A stretch of 9,767 nt of DNA from Candidatus Tepidiaquacellales bacterium UBA2330 (GTDB lineage Bacteria; Bacteroidota; Ignavibacteria; Tepidaquicellales; Tepidaquicellaceae), in the NCBI GenBank assembly GCA_002344965.1, contig DDUU01000031.1, positions 1 through 9,767 of the forward strand. Direction: 5' to 3'. Each line of letters starts with the position of its first letter. The stretch's first letter is position 1. Made by a program: the position numbers and the translations under genes. The notes beneath the pieces are model-generated. The model ran no database searches. It was given only the letters and a program-made list of their open reading frames with translations, and was not told where the DNA came from. Below, piece by piece: positions 6,817-9,767 of the stretch.

Positions 6817-6845
6817 TTGAAATGAAAGACCAAATAAAGTATTTT
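6817..6845 (+). promoter_or_regulatory. Possible promoter for the transketolase-htrA operon
   Basis: TTGAAA (6817-6822, five of six consensus bases), a 17-base spacer and TATTTT (6840-6845) predict a start near 6852. It is placed between the upstream terminator and the ATG at 6872. It would exclude the in-frame TTG at 6845 as a start codon, because that TTG begins at the last base of the -10 box. Confidence 0.35.
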
Positions 6846-6871
6846 TGGAATTATTAATTATAAATTCAGAG

Positions 6872-7825
6872 ATGTATAATATTGAAAAACCTGAGTTAAA
6901 GGAAACGAGACAGGGTTTTGCAGACGCATTGGTAGAACTCGGAAAAGAATTACCTGAACTTGTAGTGCTTGGCGGCGATGTTACCGGATCAGTAAAAACA
7001 AATTTATTCAGAGATGCATATCCTGACAGATTTATTTCTGTGGGAATTGCTGAACAGGACATGATTGGAACAGCGGCGGGGCTTGCGCTTGCAGGGAAGA
7101 TCCCGGTAGCGTCCACTTACGGAGAATTTGCAACCGGCAGACCTTTTGATCAGATAAGACAGTCAGTAGCATATGCCGAAATGAATGTAAAGATCTGCGC
7201 TTCGCATTGCGGCATTACGGTCGGACCTGACGGAGCGACTCATCAGTCTTTTGAAGATGTAGGGATCATGAGAATATTGCCGAATATGACTGTGCTTACT
7301 CCATGTGATTATAATGAAACATATAATGCAGTAAAGACAGCAATTAAATCCAAAGGTCCTTTTTATGTAAGATTTTACAGAGAGAAGTCTCCGAATTTTA
7401 CTGACATTAAAAAAGAATTCAAAATCGGAAAAGCGGATACTTTAATCGAGGGGAATGATGTAACTTTATTAGCAAGCGGTCTATTGGTATGGGAAGCGAT
7501 AGTAGCTTCGGAAATGCTTAAGAAGGACGGAGTCAGCGCCAGAGTTGTGAATGTAAATACAATTAAGCCGATTGACAAAGAAACAATAATAAAATGTGCA
7601 CAGGAAACGGATCTCATTATTACATGCGAAGATCATCAATGGCAATGCGGGCTTTTCGGCGCTGTTGCGGAAGTTGTATCATTGTATCATCCCGTAAAAA
7701 TGGATTATATTGCAATTGATGATACATTCGGAGAAAGCGGTATTATTTTCTCCGAGCTGATGAGCAAATATAAAATCGACAGAACGGCAATTTATAATAA
7801 AGTAAAAAGTCACTTAAAAAAATAA
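6872..7825 (+). CDS. Transketolase, C-terminal subunit (split type)
   Basis: 317 residues from the ATG at 6872. The frame stays open up to a TTG at 6845 (nine more residues), but that codon overlaps a putative -10 box and would add a stretch unlike family N-termini. It is the second half of a two-gene transketolase: a pyrimidine-binding domain (about 10-175) and a transketolase C-terminal domain (about 185-305). Visible motifs are VVLGGDVTGS (31-40), FISVGIAEQDMIGTAAGLA (54-72, with the catalytic Glu61 that activates thiamine diphosphate), HCGITVGPDGATHQSFEDV (112-130), and CEDHQWQCGLFGAVAE in the last domain. The enzyme moves two-carbon ketol units between sugar phosphates in the non-oxidative pentose phosphate pathway; a DXP-synthase-like or other role is possible but less likely at this length. 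The thiamine-diphosphate-binding N-terminal subunit is not next to it, so the partner must be elsewhere. Its stop is 11 bases before the htrA start, so the two are probably co-transcribed. Confidence 0.92.
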   Translation: MYNIEKPELKETRQGFADALVELGKELPELVVLGGDVTGSVKTNLFRDAYPDRFISVGIAEQDMIGTAAGLALAGKIPVASTYGEFATGRPFDQIRQSVAYAEMNVKICASHCGITVGPDGATHQSFEDVGIMRILPNMTVLTPCDYNETYNAVKTAIKSKGPFYVRFYREKSPNFTDIKKEFKIGKADTLIEGNDVTLLASGLLVWEAIVASEMLKKDGVSARVVNVNTIKPIDKETIIKCAQETDLIITCEDHQWQCGLFGAVAEVVSLYHPVKMDYIAIDDTFGESGIIFSELMSKYKIDRTAIYNKVKSHLKK

Positions 7826-7836
7826 ATACTGAAAAT

Positions 7837-9066
7837 ATGAACGATAATCTGAAATCAGTTTCGATTGATATTAAAAAAGATATTCAATTCATGAACAGCG
7901 GTATTGTTGGTAAATTAATTTTAGCAGCAATTGCAGTCTTTATCCTGACTGCCGGAGTGCTTATAGCAAAATTATTTTTATCCCCTGATAATAATAATCC
8001 TGTAGTTTCCACAGCACAGAATTCACTGCAGGAAAATAATTCCGGAATTTCCCAGTCAAGAGAAACAGCTATAACAAGAGCAGTTCAGAAAGTCTCTCCG
8101 GCTATTGTCGGAATAAATGTTGAAGAAGTGAGAGAAGTGCAGGATCCGTTTTCAATGTTTGATAACGATCCTTTTTTCAGACAGTTCTTCGGAAACAGAC
8201 AGCCGCAGAAGCGGGTAGTCAGAGGTCTGGGATCAGGTTTTATTATCTCGCCTGACGGATATATTCTTACAAATGATCACGTCGCAGGTAATGCAACTAA
8301 AATTTCCGTTACTATGACAAACGGAGAAACTATTGATGCAAAACTGATTGGTTCTGATAAAAACAGCGATGTAGCTTTACTGAAGATCGATAAAAGTAAT
8401 CTTCCTTATACTGTCCTTGGAAATTCAGACAATGTAATAATAGGAGAATGGGTAATTGCGCTGGGTAATCCGTTCGGACTTTTTGATATTAATGATAAGC
8501 CTACAGTTACAGTCGGAGTGGTGAGCGCAACTGATATGAAGATCAGCGCTTCTGATGTAAACAGAGTTTACAAAGATATGATTCAGACTGATGCTTCTAT
8601 TAATTCAGGAAATTCAGGTGGTCCGCTTTTAAATGCTGACGGTGAAGTAATAGGTATGAATACTATAATATACACAGGCGGTCAGTTCAGTGCAGGAAGC
8701 ATAGGCGTTGGTTTTGCAATCTCCATTAACCGTGTAAAAAAACTTATGGAAGAAATTAAAGCGAACGGAAAGATTGACCGTAACTTTAATGTCGGTTTCA
8801 GAATACAGACAATTGACGACAGAATAGCAAAATATCTGAATCTGGAATCCGCTGCAGGCGTGGTAGTTACTGATGTTCAGAAAGGCGGTCTTGCTGATAA
8901 TGCAGGACTTTTATCAGAAGATGTAATAGTGGAAGCTAACGGCGAAAAAATTAAAAACGATCAGGATATTCTTTTTGTAGTTAACGATTTGAAAAAAGGT
9001 GATAACCTTAAAATGAAAATTATCAGGAAAGGTTCGGAGAAAGAAATTGAGTTCAGACTGAACTAA
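7837..9066 (+). CDS. Membrane-anchored HtrA/Deg-family serine protease with one PDZ domain
   Basis: 409 residues. A single hydrophobic segment (about 25-48) after a short N-terminal tail indicates an inner-membrane anchor with the protease in the periplasm. The S1C trypsin-like domain (about 75-305) contains the full catalytic triad: H148 in TNDHV, D178 in NSDVALLKI, and S260 in GNSGGP. A Phe-rich loop precedes it (DPFSMFDNDPFFRQFFG, 103-119), as is usual in HtrA loop LA, and GEWVIALGNPFG (203-214) and SIGVGFAISINRV (288-300) are family hallmarks. One PDZ domain follows (about 315-406, GVVVTDVQKGGLADNAGL). One membrane helix and one PDZ resemble the DegS layout, whereas DegP/DegQ have two PDZ domains and a signal peptide. 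The role is degradation or regulatory cleavage of misfolded envelope proteins. It is the second gene of a likely operon and ends at a strong terminator. Confidence 0.95.
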   Translation: MNDNLKSVSIDIKKDIQFMNSGIVGKLILAAIAVFILTAGVLIAKLFLSPDNNNPVVSTAQNSLQENNSGISQSRETAITRAVQKVSPAIVGINVEEVREVQDPFSMFDNDPFFRQFFGNRQPQKRVVRGLGSGFIISPDGYILTNDHVAGNATKISVTMTNGETIDAKLIGSDKNSDVALLKIDKSNLPYTVLGNSDNVIIGEWVIALGNPFGLFDINDKPTVTVGVVSATDMKISASDVNRVYKDMIQTDASINSGNSGGPLLNADGEVIGMNTIIYTGGQFSAGSIGVGFAISINRVKKLMEEIKANGKIDRNFNVGFRIQTIDDRIAKYLNLESAAGVVVTDVQKGGLADNAGLLSEDVIVEANGEKIKNDQDILFVVNDLKKGDNLKMKIIRKGSEKEIEFRLN

Positions 9067-9091
9067 CAGAAATATCAGTCATATAAAATTA

Positions 9092-9123
9092 AAAAAGGCT
9101 TTGAGAAATCTCAAAGCCTTTTT
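9092..9123. terminator. Bidirectional intrinsic terminator between htrA-like and bactofilin genes
   Basis: AAAAAGGCTTTGAG (9092-9105) and CTCAAAGCCTTTTT (9110-9123) pair perfectly over 14 bp with an AAAT loop. There are A runs on one side and T runs on the other, so it works for both convergent genes. It is 25 bases after the protease stop and 19 bases after the bactofilin stop. Confidence 0.95.
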
Positions 9124-9142
9124 GATTTATAGTTATAATCTA

Positions 9143-9664
9143 TCAGTGAAATTTTAAAACCGGTTTTTCTTTTTCTTTGGATTCATCATGAATTTCTACA
9201 TCAGGATCTTTCATATCAATAATGTTGCTCTTTGGTTTAAGCTCACCCATTTTACTGTTGCCGGAAAATTTACTTCCGCTTTCTGCGACCAGAATTTCAA
9301 TATTTGTATCGCCTTCGAGTACGCCGGTTCTTTTTAGCTCAAGCTTATGAGCTTTAATATTTCCTTTTACCGTACCGTAAATTGTTACATCAACAGCATT
9401 AACATTTCCTTCGACTATTCCTTTTTCACCTATGATAATTCCGCTTTCGCCGCGAAGATTTCCGACTACATGACCGTCAATTTTCGTTGTGGAAGGGGAA
9501 GACAGGTTTCCTTCGAATTTACAGCCTTCGCTGATTAATGTTAAAATTTTATCCTGAGAAACGGTTGTTCTTGAGACAGGTCTTGACTCTTCGACATATG
9601 AATTTTCTTTTTGATCAGGTTCCTTTGATTTATTTCCGAACATGTCTTTTAAATTAAAGTTCAT
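9143..9664 (-). CDS. Bactofilin (polymer-forming cytoskeletal protein)
   Basis: 173 residues. The central bactofilin (DUF583) domain is at about 40-137, a right-handed beta-helix of short repeats rich in Gly and Val: LISEGCKFEGNL (43-54), TKIDGHVVGNLRGESGIIIG (60-79), KGIVEGNVNAVDVTIYGTVK (81-100), KRTGVLEGDTNIEILVAESG (111-130) and FSGNSKM. The flanks (1-38 and 138-173) are polar, charged and probably disordered, as is normal for the family. Bactofilins polymerise without nucleotide into filaments near the inner membrane and help position cell-wall enzymes or surface structures; many are encoded beside M23 peptidase genes, but none is visible here. The start ATG (complement of 9662-9664) has no Shine-Dalgarno site. 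The gene converges on the htrA-like gene and shares its terminator. Confidence 0.95.
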   Translation of the reverse strand: MNFNLKDMFGNKSKEPDQKENSYVEESRPVSRTTVSQDKILTLISEGCKFEGNLSSPSTTKIDGHVVGNLRGESGIIIGEKGIVEGNVNAVDVTIYGTVKGNIKAHKLELKRTGVLEGDTNIEILVAESGSKFSGNSKMGELKPKSNIIDMKDPDVEIHDESKEKEKPVLKFH

Positions 9665-9701
9665 AAAATGGGTTGATTTGATTATTTACAAATTAATGAT
9701 T

Positions 9702-9767
9702 TTAATATAAAAACTCAATACTTGAAAACAAACTGACGGCAAATACTAAGTACACGACAATAATTTT
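9702..9767 (-). CDS. Possible C-terminal end of a membrane protein upstream of bactofilin
   Basis: On the minus strand the frame from the window edge encodes 21 residues, K-I-I-V-V-Y-L-V-F-A-V-S-L-F-S-S-I-E-F-L-Y, then TAA (9702-9704). The hydrophobic character would suit a terminal membrane helix, and its gap to bactofilin (37 bases) would suit an operon. It is too short to assign, and AT-rich DNA often encodes hydrophobic residues by chance. Confidence 0.25.
   Translation of the reverse strand, partial: KIIVVYLVFAVSLFSSIEFLY
9704..9731 (-). promoter_or_regulatory. Possible promoter for bactofilin
   Basis: On the minus strand TTGTTT, a 16-base spacer and TATATT resemble a sigma-70-type promoter about 40 bases ahead of the bactofilin ATG. 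It competes with the reading that this stretch is the end of another gene, though both could hold. Confidence 0.22.

Noticed and set aside
6845..6871. TTG at 6845 as the start of the transketolase subunit
   Set aside because: The extra nine residues do not look like the family N-terminus, and the codon overlaps a plausible -10 box; the ATG at 6872 gives a normal length of 317 residues.
9347..9538. + strand open frame opposite the bactofilin gene
   Set aside because: It is fully antisense to a well-supported bactofilin domain and its translation has no recognisable features; the same holds for the open frames opposite miaA, the transketolase and the choice-of-anchor J gene.

Overview
The window is AT-rich DNA that looks like a chromosomal segment from the Ignavibacteria/Chlorobi side of the Bacteroidota superphylum. 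The placement rests on three things: a type IX secretion (T9SS, Por) C-terminal sorting domain of the NYPNPFNP type, several large secreted beta-rich 'choice-of-anchor' proteins, and the near absence of Shine-Dalgarno sequences (only one of seven genes has a clear one). It is an inference from gene content; no rRNA marker is present. No prophage, insertion sequence, CRISPR array, tRNA or rRNA was seen.

Left part (1-1364). After what may be the last codons of a + strand gene (1-60), the minus strand carries an orphan 3' fragment of a T9SS sorting domain (206-400) with its own terminator (145-182) but no gene body. Next come a second minus-strand terminator (449-476) and an intact minus-strand gene (525-1364) for a small secreted choice-of-anchor V/Reeler-like protein with a complete T9SS sorting domain.

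Middle part (1365-6797). miaA (1590-2513, tRNA dimethylallyltransferase) diverges from the secreted-protein gene. Two large secreted proteins follow on the + strand: a choice-of-anchor B (LVIVD beta-propeller) protein (2716-4335) and a choice-of-anchor J multidomain protein (4515-6722). Neither has the usual T9SS sorting domain. Instead they share a C-terminal module of roughly 150-180 residues that ends in two dockerin-like EF-hand loops. The 179-base gap between them holds two hairpins, one with perfect 13-bp arms, and the second gene has the only strong Shine-Dalgarno site in the window. A strong intrinsic terminator (6762-6794) closes this block.

Right part (6798-9767). A probable two-gene operon encodes the C-terminal half of a split transketolase (6872-7825) and, 11 bases later, a membrane-anchored HtrA/DegS-like serine protease with one PDZ domain (7837-9066). 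The transketolase N-terminal, TPP-binding half is not in the window. A 14-bp bidirectional terminator (9092-9123) separates this operon from a convergent bactofilin gene (9143-9664, minus strand). The last 66 bases may hold the end of another minus-strand membrane protein.

Taken together, the genes serve cell-surface and envelope functions (three secreted proteins, a periplasmic protease, a bactofilin) with two housekeeping genes (miaA and the transketolase half). The most unusual features are the shared EF-hand C-terminal module, which may stand in for the sorting domain, and the sorting-domain fossil at the left end.
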